From NCBI GenBank assembly GCA_023614405.1, contig CM042688.1, positions 73,084,253 through 73,148,252 on the forward strand: 64,000 bases of DNA. The letters are read 5' to 3'. Of the stretch, positions 23,520 to 34,185 are shown piece by piece. Source of the DNA: Avena insularis (taxonomy: Eukaryota > Streptophyta > Magnoliopsida > Poales > Poaceae). Within the stretch, counting starts at the first letter, position 1. Each line of letters begins with the position of its first letter. The notes below the pieces were generated by a model. That model ran no database searches and was not told the DNA's origin. It saw only the letters and a program-made list of their open reading frames with translations. A program made the translations under genes and the position numbers.

Positions 23520-24690
23520 GACGCTTGTACTTCTTGGATATTTCTTGGGGTGACATGCGTGGCATCCCCAAGCTTGAGCTTTAGTCCATCCTTCATCTCA
23601 TTACTCATTCCTTCCATACACCTGGAATTTTTCCTTTATACAAAACTTCACACAATCTTTATTAGCAACATTAGTGCACTCAAGATAATAAGACTTTAGG
23701 TTCAGTTCTAACACCAATAAAACTTCCATTAAAACACTAGCTACTGTAGTACTTCCCTCAAAAATCTCAATTCCCCAAAAGAGCTCAAAAAGGAACCAAC
23801 AAGAAGCAAATGCAGAAAATGGCAGAAATCTGTCAAAACAGACCAGCAGGTAAAGACGAATTTTTTTGAAGACCTTCTGTTACTCAAATAAAAAAGTGTT
23901 AAACTAACGAAAGTTAGATAACAACCTGGGGCAGAAGCCCAAAAATTCACGCCTTAAAAGGACGTTCAGAGAGTTTACACGAATTTTTACGGTGAAGCAC
24001 AGAAATCTGTTTCGGGACAACAACTTTCCCAATCATTTCTTCTCTCTCATTAGAGGTTACTCTTGGCACAAAAAGCAAATAAAAAGGATAAGGAGCGGTT
24101 ATTACTGAAGTAATAACTTCCAAGACTCATCTAAAACTTTTGGGTTGTCTGCCAATAAGTACTTTTCTTTAATGCCTTTAAGTTAGGCATGATAGTTTGA
24201 GAAGATGCTCACACAAGAAATATGAATTGAAGTAAAAGAGAGCATCAAGAAGCAAATTCAAAACACATTTAAGTCTAACCCACTTCCTATGCATAGGAAT
24301 CTTGTAAAGAAACAAGTCATGAAAGCACAAAGCAACAAGCATAGTAAAGTAAAACAAGTGCAACTTCAAGACTTTCAACATAAAGAGGGGAAACTTAATA
24401 TTGTTGAGACACATAAAACCATGTTTCCCTCTCTCATAATAACTTTCAGTAGCATCATGAATAAAAGTAAAAATATAACTATCACAAGAAACATTCTTAT
24501 CATGAGCCACATGCATAAGAAAATTAATACTCCCCTCATAAACATAGTCATTCTTATTAATTGTAGTGGGGGAAAATTCAACAAAATAGCTGTCATTATT
24601 ATTCTCATCACCATAATCATCAAATATAGGAGGCATATTGTAATCATAATTAATTTTCTCCTCAATAGTAGGAGAATATCATTTTGTGGT
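23520..24690. mobile_element. Right part of non-coding pooid interspersed repeat
   Basis: Continues the sequence interrupted at 11614, shown by the matching 'catccccaagctt' at 23563. It also carries phrases such as 'ggcagaaatctgtcaaaaca' (near 23821) and 'aaagttagataacaacctgg' (near 23910) that I associate with the same repeat. No coding region is supported. The right boundary, near 'aatagtaggagaatatc', is approximate. Confidence 0.55.
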
Positions 24691-25992
24691 CCGAAAGTTG
24701 GGATGGCCAGGCAACGCGGTACCCAAGTTCCCTGATATCATCCGCGATGACTATAGTTGGCGTGCCAAATACTCAGAGGGTCCTTTTTGTTCCGAATTCA
24801 ACTTTACGTTTCAATACAAAAAATCAGGCTAACGGCTGTCAAGTTGGGTCCCCCCTGTCAGCTTTCGCTGGTATGTCGCTGCCATGTAGGCTTGCAGCGT
24901 TGGCGCATGCATCCTTTACGCGTCTGCTTCTTCCTCTGGGGTGGCAATCTGTGGTCGCGGCCATGGCACGAAGCTAGGACTTGGACAAACCTGTTCGGCC
25001 CGTTCTCCTCCCCATCCTGAATCGGAGCTCGCCCTCACCATCACCGCACCATTGGCACGACGCGGGGATAGGAATTCATTCCTGGGTGAGATCTGTACTC
25101 ATGCCGACCATGCTCGGTCCTGTTGGTCTCCTCCAGAATCCGAGCTCGCCGTCGCCGTGGTCGCACACGCACCAGCCACGGCGCCTTCCTCTCCGAACCC
25201 CAAAGCCACATCCACCTAGTTCGACACAACGCCAACAAGGTGAAAATGCATCAAGTTTTCTTCTTGTGATTGTAGAAAAACATGTATGTACCGTGGCCGT
25301 AGCATACTCTAACAATGTACACATATATTGTTTACTAGATTTTCATTTGAAATTAGTAGCTCCGTGATGATGAAACATAGAGAACCTAAATGGAATGACG
25401 ATGACGACCATGTTATGTACTTTGCATTGCATCAACAAGTGCTCGCTGATGAAGCAAGTTACCAAGAGAGTGGACTTCATCAGCCATTGCCCAAAAATAT
25501 GTGAACAAATCAATGAGCGATTCAATCAAATAAGCGCAGAAAAGCTAGATCCATGTCATCAATCATCAATAGGTGGCAAATTCTAGTGATGCGTTCAAAT
25601 GCGTACATGATGTATCATTTGCTTGAAGTGGTTGTTATCCTGAGCAAAAATGCCTGGTATGCACATTACATTTGTATGTTCTATGCTGCAATTCTGTTGT
25701 TATGGGCGTGGAAAGAAAAGCTGGGCTTCACTGAATATTACGCAGTTAGGCCTAACTTAGTCTTACACAAATAAGCACAGCTTAGTCTTTACACACATAA
25801 GCGTAACTAATGATAAAGATAAAGACAAATGGTTCATCGGATCTGCCAGTATGAGCACTAGGTCCCTAGAGCTGGTGGTATCATTGGAACGAACCAGAAT
25901 GCTGTGTTTGGCCGTCTTTCATTCTCCTTCAAATAGTACGACCCCACTGATGAGCCAACTGTAGGCCCCCTCCCCCCGACGTGGATTCGGCT
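24691..25992. other. Unassigned intergenic sequence
   Basis: No gene or repeat is recognised. A GC-rich part (24960-25220) has overlapping frames in several phases and a loose internal repeat ('gagctcgcc' at 25025 and 25143), but no recognisable protein. The rest is AT-rich. Confidence 0.4.
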
Positions 25993-28141
25993 CTAGGTTG
26001 GATCTGGAGTGTCAACATGATAGGCGCGTGAGTGTGCAACAAACACACAGTCTGCTATCAACACTGGAAGTGCTGGCACCTCAGCAACAACACCCGCATG
26101 TTCTTCCTGGACTCTGGCAGCAGCCTCAGCAGGTATTTTGTCAGCTTCACCAGCAGCAGCATTAGCATGTATTTCGTCAGCTTCACCAGCAGTAGCATCA
26201 CCAAGTATTTCGTCAACTTCACTAGGAGCAGCAGCAGCTAGTTCTGCGTCAGCTCCACCACCACCAACACCACCAGCAGCAGAAGCAGCATCAGGGGCCA
26301 GGGCTGCCTGAGCAATTACAGGTTCAACAGCTCTAGGGGCTCCGACAAAGAAAGGGTAGTTGATCCCAAGAAACATAGATTGTCCCTTCAGATTGTTAAC
26401 TATGCTCCAGTCTTGCTCTACTGGGTCTTCGGATGGGCATGCGGACCTCGAGAAAACGTGACACCACAGCGATGGGTATGAAGAAAGTTGTATCCCCATA
26501 TGTTCTATTGTATCACCAACGCTGTTTAGTGCTCCCCTGATATGAATCCACAAGAGTTCATCATGCTGTTCCGTGTTGTCTCCGAGAGGTGCCAGGAACC
26601 AGCGTCGTGTCCCAAGTTCAGCATCTGCTACTGCATCTTCGATGACCACAGCTGGAATTATGCGCGGGGCTGCGTGGGTACTTGCGTGTTACTAATAGTC
26701 AGTAAGAAGAATTTTGAATGGGATTTTACATGCTATATGACACCATGACTCACCCCAAATGGACGGCTCCCAAACACGCACGTCGCCGCTAGGTTCACTG
26801 ACCGCATAAATGCATTGCGGTCTGTAGAAGAGTAGCCGTAGGTGAAGACGGCGTCGACATACTTCTCCGGCCACAGGAAGTCGTCGCACAAGACTGTCCA
26901 TTCCTTGTCTTCTGGGCATCTATTGAATGCGATTGCCTTGTCGAACACCGCTAAGAGGTCGTACTCCCAGTTCTTCCACGCCCCCTCCCGTGGTCTATGT
27001 GGGAGCTATACCTTCATGAGCTCATGTTCTGCCATGTTGAACCTGTAAGCGAATTCGGAAATGTGCGGTGGCCACCTGCTGTTGAATGCAGTAATGCCGA
27101 CACCCTTCAAAGATGGCACTACAAGTCTCTTCGTTCTGTAGCAATTTTTTAGAGTCCAAGTACTCCCATCCTGGGATAAAAGGACCAGCCACTCGCCGTT
27201 GCCACCCACCCAGTTCTGGTCATCTCTCATTTCCGTCTCTTCTTCTTCCTTGATATTCACCACTACTGATTTCGACCACTTATCCAACAACATCAATTTT
27301 GCATGAATATTCTGCAGAGTTTGTTGTTAGTTGGTACAATCACCTAGCATGAATTCCATTGCAAATACAATTTGACAACTGGACCTTTAGATTAAAGTAG
27401 ACAAAATATCGCCTAAATACGAGTGTCTCCTCAGATATCGCCTAAATTTTGCCTGTGTCACTACGAAGATACTCAATATATGGAGTAGGAGCAGAGCCCC
27501 CCAGAACAAACTCCTGACGATGATCATAATTAAACAGCTCGGGGCATAACAGCCTTAAATCGTCTAATCTTTTTATTTTTATTTTAGGAAACAGAATATC
27601 ACCTAGCAGGCATTCCATTGCAAAATCGAAATTGACAACTCGTCTATCACCTAAAGTAAGACTGTGTCACTACGAAAATACCAGAATATCAGGTACGAGC
27701 AGAGCTTCCGCTGTACAGAATAGTCTTAAATGGTTCGATTTGTTCAAACCGCGCGTGCACACAACACGTTCAACGAAAGGAACATAGGATTCCGATGAGA
27801 GTTCAACACATATGAATCAACGATATGACTGAACGAATAAGCTAGATACTAGAACTTACGTGGCCATCGCGGTCGTCTGGCCATTTGCTGTTATCGGGGT
27901 ATAGAAGGCCTGGCGTGCCGAACGGTTGTTCGTCCATGTTCCGCATCATCACGTGGTAGCCAGGGATGCAGCGAGTGAGGCGGCCGGCTGAGATGATGTC
28001 CAACTCCGAGGCGATCCTATGCATGTTCGAGGCGCTGAGGTTCGGCCATCCCCAATCCTCACGATAGTGGTCGCCCTGGCCATCCGCGTCGTCGTCGCAT
28101 GCCTTTCGCTTCAACCTGCTGCTACCCCAAGCTCTACCCAT
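25993..28141 (-). pseudogene. DUF295/KIB1-4-like (F-box-associated type) gene with in-frame TAG
   Basis: Three exons on the minus strand. Exon 1 is 28141-27860 (94 codons, F-box-like 'NLSASNMHRIASELD', donor 'cac|gtaagt'). Exon 2 is 27311-26754 (acceptor 'ctctgcag', 186 codons, donor 'ggg|gtgagt'). Exon 3 runs from about 26660 to 25993. The body matches the DUF295/KIB beta-propeller style: 'RLVVPSLKGVGITAFNS', 'EWTVLCDDFLWPEKYVD', and near the end 'LKGQSMFLGINYPFFVG', a typical DUF295 C-terminal block. Plant KIB proteins are substrate adaptors of SCF ubiquitin ligases. A TAG at 27008-27006 interrupts exon 2, yet the frame continues on both sides ('MKV*LPHRPREGAW'). An alanine-rich insertion encoded by three 36-bp repeats sits inside the last exon. 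The exon 3 acceptor is not certain. Probably a pseudogene, unless the TAG is a sequence error. Confidence 0.7.
26132..26239 (-). repeat. Coding minisatellite, 3 x 36 bp
   Basis: Three 36-bp units (starting at 26132, 26168 and 26204) encode 12-residue repeats like 'GEADEIHANAAA' within the last exon of the DUF295-like gene. Confidence 0.85.
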
Positions 28142-28702
28142 AGCGGCAAATGGAGTCTGAAATCCGGTAGATTAATGGAGGCGTTGTGATAAGGAGGCAG
28201 ATGGATTCAAGAGGGGGTGGAATCAGGGATGGGGGTAGTTGTTCGAGTGGGGAGCGAATCTGCAAGGAACCGCCGCCGCCGCCGGTTCTCGTCAGCGTGG
28301 AAGAAAAGAAGGGGGGCGTAATTATTGAGGGCGGGCACCGGAACCGTCTAGAGGAAGTGAAAAAATAAATCGTAAAAGGGAAATGCGGCCCTTTGTCGGT
28401 GAGTGAAGGTCGCACGCGTAGCGTTTCACGTTTGAATTGATTCCACCGCATGCAAGTGGCGCAGAACAAATTTTAGGAAGTGCTAGCGTCGACGTGTAAA
28501 ACCGCCGTTTTTCGCCACCTTCACCCTACTACGAACGGTCGTGCACCATTCCAGATATTGGTAAGGGCGGTTCCAATCTTTCACTTCTCCGTCTCATTTA
28601 CTCCTCCACGGCCTCATCGTCTTTCTCCTCCATGGCCTCATCCATTTCCTCCACCACCGCATCACCCTCTTCCTCCGTATCCTTTCCCTCTTGCTTGTAG
28701 TC
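28142..28702. promoter_or_regulatory. Divergent intergenic region (shared promoter zone)
   Basis: 561 bp separate the start codons of the minus-strand DUF295-like gene and the plus-strand exonuclease gene. It includes a GC-rich 'ccgccgccgccgg' tract near 28272 and CT-rich leader sequence (28595-28690) before the exonuclease ATG. No TATA box stands out. A bidirectional promoter is inferred only from arrangement. Confidence 0.35.
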
Positions 28703-29606
28703 ATGGACACTCCGGACGTCCGAAATGATGGCAGGAAAGAAACTGCGCACTTCGACATCGAAGTACATGGTGGGAAGAAGATCGATGTCGTCTACACCAC
28801 CGACACTCGGACGGTGAGGAACACTCTAAATAATTTCACAAGTTGGCTGCATTTCGAAGAAAACAGGTTCGTAGGTCTCGACCTCGAGTACAACCGCGAT
28901 TGTCGTAGGATCGCCGTGGTGCAACTCTCCATGAAGGGGCACGTCCTCGTATACCAGCCTTTTTGTGAGAAGGGGGCTGACGGGATCTGGTAGACTTTGC
29001 TGTCTTTTTGTTCCTGAACCGTCTGTTTGCAAAAGTTATTGCTATATTATTTGTCTGAATTCATTTTCATGCAGGTGGGGCGAAAGCATTAGGAGTCTGT
29101 TTCATGACTTTCTCGTGAACCAGCACATAACATTTACCAGTGTTGACATCACGAATTATAGTAAACTGCTTGAAAGCCCGACTGTCAACATTAGAACCCC
29201 AAAGGAGTGCAGAGTGGACATCCAGGAAATTTACTGGATCCCAGGGACGAAGGGCGGCAAGACCGGGATGACCGCTCTTGCCTCCAAACTCATAGACCCG
29301 TGGTACGCTGACATGAAGGACATATTGCCGAGATGTTCGTGGAGGTGTTTAGGGAACGATTACTTGGAGGATAAGCCACTTTCTGAACCTAATCTGAAGT
29401 ACGCTGCAATTGACGGGTATGTTAGCCACGAGCTGTACCGCCAGATTGTAAAATCTCGTTCCAGGCATCGCATCATTGAACCACCACCAAGGCAGGTTGT
29501 TTGTCTCGGATGCCGGATCGTAGATGAATCTACAAACCGGGGCAAGCGACCGAAGGCATCCTGGGATCGGTTGCCTTCTCCAACAGGCTGGGATGTAGAC
29601 TATTAG
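28703..29606 (+). CDS. DEDDy 3'-5' exonuclease-like protein (WEX/WRN-exonuclease type)
   Basis: Two exons, 28703-28989 and 29075-29606, joined at 'atctg|gtagac' and 'catgcag|gtgggg', give a 272-residue protein with phase preserved. It has the RNase H-fold exonuclease motifs: Exo I 'FVGLDLEYN' (D60, E62), Exo II 'TSVDITNY' (D120) and Exo III 'YAAIDGYVSHELY' (Y205, D209). All four acidic positions plus the Tyr of the DEDDy type are present, so catalysis is plausible. The family trims DNA or RNA 3' ends using two metal ions; Arabidopsis WEX acts in RNA silencing. There is no helicase domain. After Exo III comes a basic tail with a possible Cys pair ('VCLGCR', residues 238-243). The start follows a CT-rich leader. 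It is tail to tail with a paralogue at 29990-30643. Confidence 0.82.
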
Positions 29607-29989
29607 TGCATGATTGTTGTGTTTATGAAAACATGTTATTTCATAAGTACACTATGTGAGCAATTACGAACTGCTGTGTATTACCTTTGTCAAACTATAA
29701 TCTAGTTTATGACTGTATCCTTCTCTATAATCTGGGTTTGGTTATGACTTATGACTTATGACTGTATCACACCTTATGCATATCAGTCCTGGATTCTGCC
29801 GCATGCAAATGGCACATACCGAATTTGTAAGAATGAATGTTGAGCATACAAAAGGGGGAATGTAATTCATACAGGTTAAGTAGCTAATAGCACAGGGATC
29901 ATACGAGCTTGGTTCTTACACACAGAATGCTTAGAAAATACATGCGAGATAAAATACAGGCGAGATAAAACTAGGAATGAAATGCGACA
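29607..29989. other. Convergent 3' intergenic region
   Basis: 383 bp of AT-rich sequence between the stop codons of two convergent exonuclease genes. 'tcataagtacactatg' and repeated 'gttatgacttatgactta' (29740-29760) occur, but no gene or clear terminator is visible. Confidence 0.5.
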
Positions 29990-30643
29990 CTAGTAGTGGT
30001 AAACATCAAACTCACCCACCGGCCAGATCCTGTTGAGCATCTCGTAGCAGACATACGTGTCCCTCGCTGCGTACTTGATCGCATCGTAATCCAGGTGCCT
30101 CCACTCCCATCGCTCGTGTAGGTGCTTCGGGAACTCGATTTTCATGCCGGCGTACTCGCGGTCGATGATGTCGGAAGTGAGTCTAGCCATGCCGGCTTTC
30201 CCCGTACCGCCATCCGGGTACCTCCACAAACATTGGAGATCGACGTGATTGACGACATGAACGAGGAGATCCCGTTCTAGCTTCAGAGTGTCGTTCTTGA
30301 TGTCAATGCTGGCGAAGTAGATCTCCCTCCTGTGTAGGAACTCGCGAAGCTCCGGGCATAAAGATTTGGCCCTACATACATGATATAGTAGGCAGTGGTT
30401 GTGCATGGACAACTGCAAAAGCGCCGTCCTCTTCCTATCTCTGGTATACTCGAGGTGAAGGCCGACGATCTTGTACCTGTCCATCGGATCTTGTAGCCAC
30501 CTCTCGTACATTGCGATGACCTTGGCCACCTCCGCTGACGCATTTGTGTGGACGACCGTCAGCTTGGTGGTTCCATGGGCGGTGACGGTGTACTCATTGG
30601 TGTAGTCGCTCCCATCGCCGAACACGCCGTACTCTGCGTCCAT
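29990..30643 (-). CDS. 3'-5' exonuclease-like paralogue with altered Exo I motif
   Basis: An intronless ORF of 217 residues from ATG at 30643. It aligns by eye to the neighbour at 28703: Exo I region 'KIVGLHLEYTRD', Exo II 'FASIDIKND' (D114), Exo III 'YAARDTYVCYEM' (Y191, D195), and shared 'LLQLSMHNH' and 'GKAGMARLTSDIIDREYAGM' blocks. The first catalytic Asp of Exo I is His (H63) while Glu (E65) is kept. Loss of that metal ligand normally impairs the exonuclease reaction, so it may be a binding or regulatory relative, or use altered metal chemistry. It lacks the C-terminal basic tail of its neighbour. The frame is fully open, suggesting selection or recent origin. Convergent with the first exonuclease gene. 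Confidence 0.75.
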   Translation of the reverse strand: MDAEYGVFGDGSDYTNEYTVTAHGTTKLTVVHTNASAEVAKVIAMYERWLQDPMDRYKIVGLHLEYTRDRKRTALLQLSMHNHCLLYHVCRAKSLCPELREFLHRREIYFASIDIKNDTLKLERDLLVHVVNHVDLQCLWRYPDGGTGKAGMARLTSDIIDREYAGMKIEFPKHLHERWEWRHLDYDAIKYAARDTYVCYEMLNRIWPVGEFDVYHY

Positions 30644-31966
30644 GGCAGCAGCTAATGCGGCGGCGGTGGCCTAGGGTCGGTAGCGGTGGCTGGGACTGGG
30701 CGTGGAGGTGGAGTGATCTGTTGCAGTGGTATGACCAGGCGGAGGTGGTGCCTGCGGCAGCGTCGATGGTTCTTGCGGTGGCAGCGCCGGCGGAAGGAAT
30801 GAGTTGGGGATTTTTGCACAGTGATGTGCTGAGGAGACAGAAGGCAATGCTTAAATTCTGTTTACCAATATTTCGGTCATAGCCATGCGGAAGCAAGTTT
30901 GACCGGGCGAGCACCGATGGTTTCCAATCCTAGCGATTAAATTCGGCGTCCATCCTGGTAGGCGATGGGACGGGTGTGCGACGTGGCTTTGGCGTGGCAG
31001 AGACCGGTCACGTAGACCACCGTCCCGTTGCCGATCCGAAGCGGGTGCATGGTGCTGACACGACGTAACATGACAGGACAGAAGGAAGTGTACAGTTATT
31101 ATTAATTCCTAACAAGTTTAAGAAGTGTAAGCATAGACATGGACCTAGCATCCCTGCACCCCGGGGCAGCCGCCCAGCCGATCAGGCCTGTCGATTGCGC
31201 AAAGCTTGTCCCGAATTTGCCAAAATGAAGCTCGTTTGCCCATGCTTCTATAAATTTCTCTGTAGGCCACTTGTGTAAGCATGCACGATCAAGCAACTTT
31301 GCAACACACGTGTCGGTGGAAAAGCATTAGGTTTCAACGCACCACATAGTTTGGGGATTTAGAATAGCTACATTGTGGAGCTCTAGCCAAATTTCATGGT
31401 AACGCCAAATTCAACTTTTGTAAGATTTAGCTATAGCAACATTGTGTCTCGTTTGTCCTCACTTTTTCCCTCCCGATATTCCGAAGCCCTCACATGCGCT
31501 CAGAGGAGGGTGCCGTCTGGTCAAAGGCTTGGCCGTTACGTGCGCCATGACGCCTAAAGTGGATTTTTTTTTTGTTATTTGGCCTTTTTAAGAACGCCTT
31601 TTCCCCTCTCTCTCTAACAATTGTGTTTTTTTCCCAAAAAGGTAGGGAATCTAGAGCAGCTTCTCTCTTCATTCATTGTTCCTTTTGTGATCGTTTTTCC
31701 CCAATCTTGTAGCAAATCTAGAGCAGCAAAACATACCAGCACCATAAATAAATTCAGTAAACAGGGTAGATGTAGATAAAGCAGCTAATATAGGTTATAT
31801 AGTACGATACTTAACGAGGTTCGACAATTAGGCTGCTCAGCAGCAGCAGCGGACTGCTTCAACACAGACAAGACAAAATAAGCTGCTTTACAGCAACAAT
31901 AGCTGATCAGTGGCCCCTTGTGGCCTCTACCAGGAGGGCATCCGCCTCCTCCCTCTGGCGCCTCCT
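30644..31966. other. Intergenic region without supported gene
   Basis: Upstream of the exonuclease-like paralogue (to about 30900) is a GGT/GCG-rich leader with no conserved protein. Further right the sequence is AT-rich with 'tttagctatagcaacattgtg'-like pieces near 31365 and 31425 that may be a decayed small transposon. From 31785 to 31966 is the 3' flank of the next gene. Confidence 0.4.
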
Positions 31967-32823
31967 CTACTTCTTGCTGCCCAGCCCCTTGACCTTGGGC
32001 ACCTTGGGTCTGATCGGGGGCATGTGACCCTCCTCGATAGCCACCTTCTGGAGGTTGCGGAGGTGAAGACCGAGCGTCTGGTGCTTGGCCCTGAAGCCGT
32101 GGACATTCACGGACTCGCCACGGGTCCTCACGTCCTCGGCATGCTTCACAAGGGAGTTGAAGTCCGTGTCGCGGAGCCTCCTGGTGGGGCAGAAGGGGCA
32201 CCTGTACACGTCGCCGGCGAACAAGTTGTTGTACTGACCAGACTTTAGCCTCCTTAGAACATGACGAGTCTTGGTGTCCTGCGACTCGTCGTCGCTGCGG
32301 AGGTCGCTGCTATCCTCCTGTTGGAAAAAAACAGTAGAGTGAAATAAGGACATGATTGAGATACTTTGATTATCGGGATTGATTTTTTTGCATAAATTAA
32401 CCAAATGAGATATCCCGATTATTCCCCAAATCTCAAACCAAATCGAATACTAATCCCAACTACGAACAGGGGGATTCATCGAAAATCGAGATCTAACACA
32501 ATAGGATTAGCTACTGTAAAAAATACGAACAACCGAGCCCTAATAACATACGATCTAGCATCCAACAATGAGAACAGGGGAAGAACAAGGGAAGGGGGGA
32601 AAACCCTGGTTACCTCAGACCACGGGTCGGCGATGCTGGTGTCGTAGGGGTTCTCTGGCCTTATGTAGATAACCTCCTCGTAGGGGTCCTAGCCGAGCGG
32701 GATCTGTCCGAGACCGGTGGGGGACTCCGCGCTGGAGGCTACGACGGATGCGGGGATGGGGACAAGGGGCTCCTCGCCGGCTGCCTTGGAGGCGCCGATG
32801 GCCACCGCGCCGATCTTCTCCAT
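31967..32823 (-). pseudogene. zf-XS-like small zinc-finger gene with in-frame TAG
   Basis: Two exons on the minus strand: 32823-32614 (70 codons; donor 'gag|gtaacc') and 32317-31967 (116 residues; acceptor 'ttccaacag'), with phase kept. Exon 2 has an acidic Ser/Asp start, 'RHVLRRLKSG', then 'YRCPFCPTRRLRDTDFNSLV' followed by KHAEDV (C110, C113, H129), the pattern of the XS zinc finger found in SGS3- and FDM-type RNA-silencing proteins. No XS or coiled-coil domain follows; the tail is basic ('PKVPKVKGLGSKK'). Codon 45 is TAG (32691-32689), with a good frame on both sides ('IPLG*DPYEEVIYIRPENPY'). Without it the length would be about 186 residues. It is a paralogue of 33340-34185. It could be a pseudogene or an error at one base. 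Confidence 0.65.
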
Positions 32824-33339
32824 CGCCAGCGTGGTTGGGGTTTTGTTGGTCGTTTGCAGAAGGTGATGGGACAGTGGAGACGGTTGAGTGAGCGAGTGCG
32901 TGATGAGTGGAAGTGGGGAGGCCTCTATTAGAGAAGAAGGGAAGCGGCATTTCGTTGCACTACCGTGCACCACGTAGGCTAATACACCGTGCATGACCAC
33001 ACGTGTCCGCTACCGCCCAGTGCACCGCACACGCGTACCGTGAGTCACGTTTTTTCTCTCGTGTCTAACCATGGCGATTCAGTTGTACTCAGTTCTGCCC
33101 ACCAACCGTTGATCCTCTGTGATCTAGTGGACATGATAACCCTTATATCTGTCGGGGGCACCCCTCTATCCATGCAAAATAACAAGTATGCCACCGGAAC
33201 TTTAACAACATAAACAAATGAACTTGAATATATTTTGAAGGGTACGAAAATAGAAATCCACATAGTTTAAGGGTCTAGATACGGTAAGAGAATTAAATAT
33301 TATTAGTGGCCGGGCCAACACAATGACGGGGTTGGTCGG
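32824..33339. other. Intergenic region between zf-XS paralogues
   Basis: The likely promoter of the 31967-32823 gene lies at its left. No other gene is seen; a short open frame at 32989-33213 resembles no protein. Confidence 0.4.
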
Positions 33340-34185
33340 CTAGGAGTTGCTGATTCCTATGTAAGAGGACACTAGGCCGGTCTTGACATACTCCCTCAGG
33401 AACTTGCCATAAGCAGCGTGCTTAGCCTTGGTCGCCGACTTGTGTTTACTAGCCGGGCTTTTACCGATGCCAACCTCATGTGGAATCAAGCTGGCAATCC
33501 TCGGATTGACTCCTTTCTTACAGAAAGGGCACCTGAGCTCCCCAAGTCGAGTGAGGAAAGGGATTATCCCGCTCTTGAGCTTCTTCATGACATGGCGGCT
33601 CTTGTTGTCCTTGGTCTCCTTGTCAGAGTCCATCTCACTTGAATACACCTGTAATGTATGGAATACAAACCGAAATGAGCAAAATAATAAATATATATTC
33701 CTTCCACCATTCCAAGTTACTTTCGATGCAATAACATGTCTATACTGAGTTCATGATTCATTACGGTCGTCTCCCCAGCTCGCTCCTAAATTAATGTGGT
33801 TTGTGTTCTTGGTAACTTATTAATAAATAAATAATGTGGATTCATTCAGAACAGACTAGATCTCTCCATGTACCGGTTCGTACGTTACATCTAATCATTA
33901 GGACTAGATTTTTTTATGACGCCTGGATAGATTAAGCTCGAGCAGAAAATATGAAACATGTAGAAATAGATGCACCTCCAGGTACACGAGCGGAGCGTGT
34001 TCGTCGAACTCCACGCCCTCATTGGCGCCTCTGAAGTCGTCAGCACCGACGTGCACATGGTCCCCCAAGGGGTTGAACTGCACGTCCTCCTCGGCCTGTG
34101 TTGTGTGATGCTCCTCCAGATCTGCCGCGTGAAGCACCACCCTGACAGCGATGCCTGGACACTCACCCCCACGCACTGGTTTCAT
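33340..34185 (-). CDS. zf-XS-like small zinc-finger protein
   Basis: Two exons: 34185-33976 (70 codons; donor 'ctggag|gtgcat') and 33648-33340 (acceptor 'acattacag'; 102 residues). The 172-residue product is open throughout. Exon 1 is acidic ('DVQFNPLGDHVHVGADDF') and ends 'EHAPLVYLE'. Exon 2 has 'RHVMKKLKSG' and 'LRCPFCKKGVNPRIASLIPH' (C110, C113, H127) and a Lys-rich tail. Exon 1 length (210 bp), intron phase and the C110/C113 positions are identical to the gene at 31967-32823, proving common origin. XS zinc fingers occur in plant proteins that bind dsRNA or RNA-directed DNA methylation factors; this protein has only the finger, so any such role is inferred. The ATG at 34185 is chosen because upstream in-frame codons lack ATG. 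Confidence 0.65.

Noticed and set aside
24941..25367. Overlapping Pro/Ser/His-rich ORFs (up to 128 codons)
   Set aside because: Several phases are open together, low complexity, no family resemblance, no clear gene signals.
31365..31450. Possible MITE around 'tttagctatagcaacattgtg'-like pieces
   Set aside because: No convincing terminal inverted repeat or target duplication could be found by eye.
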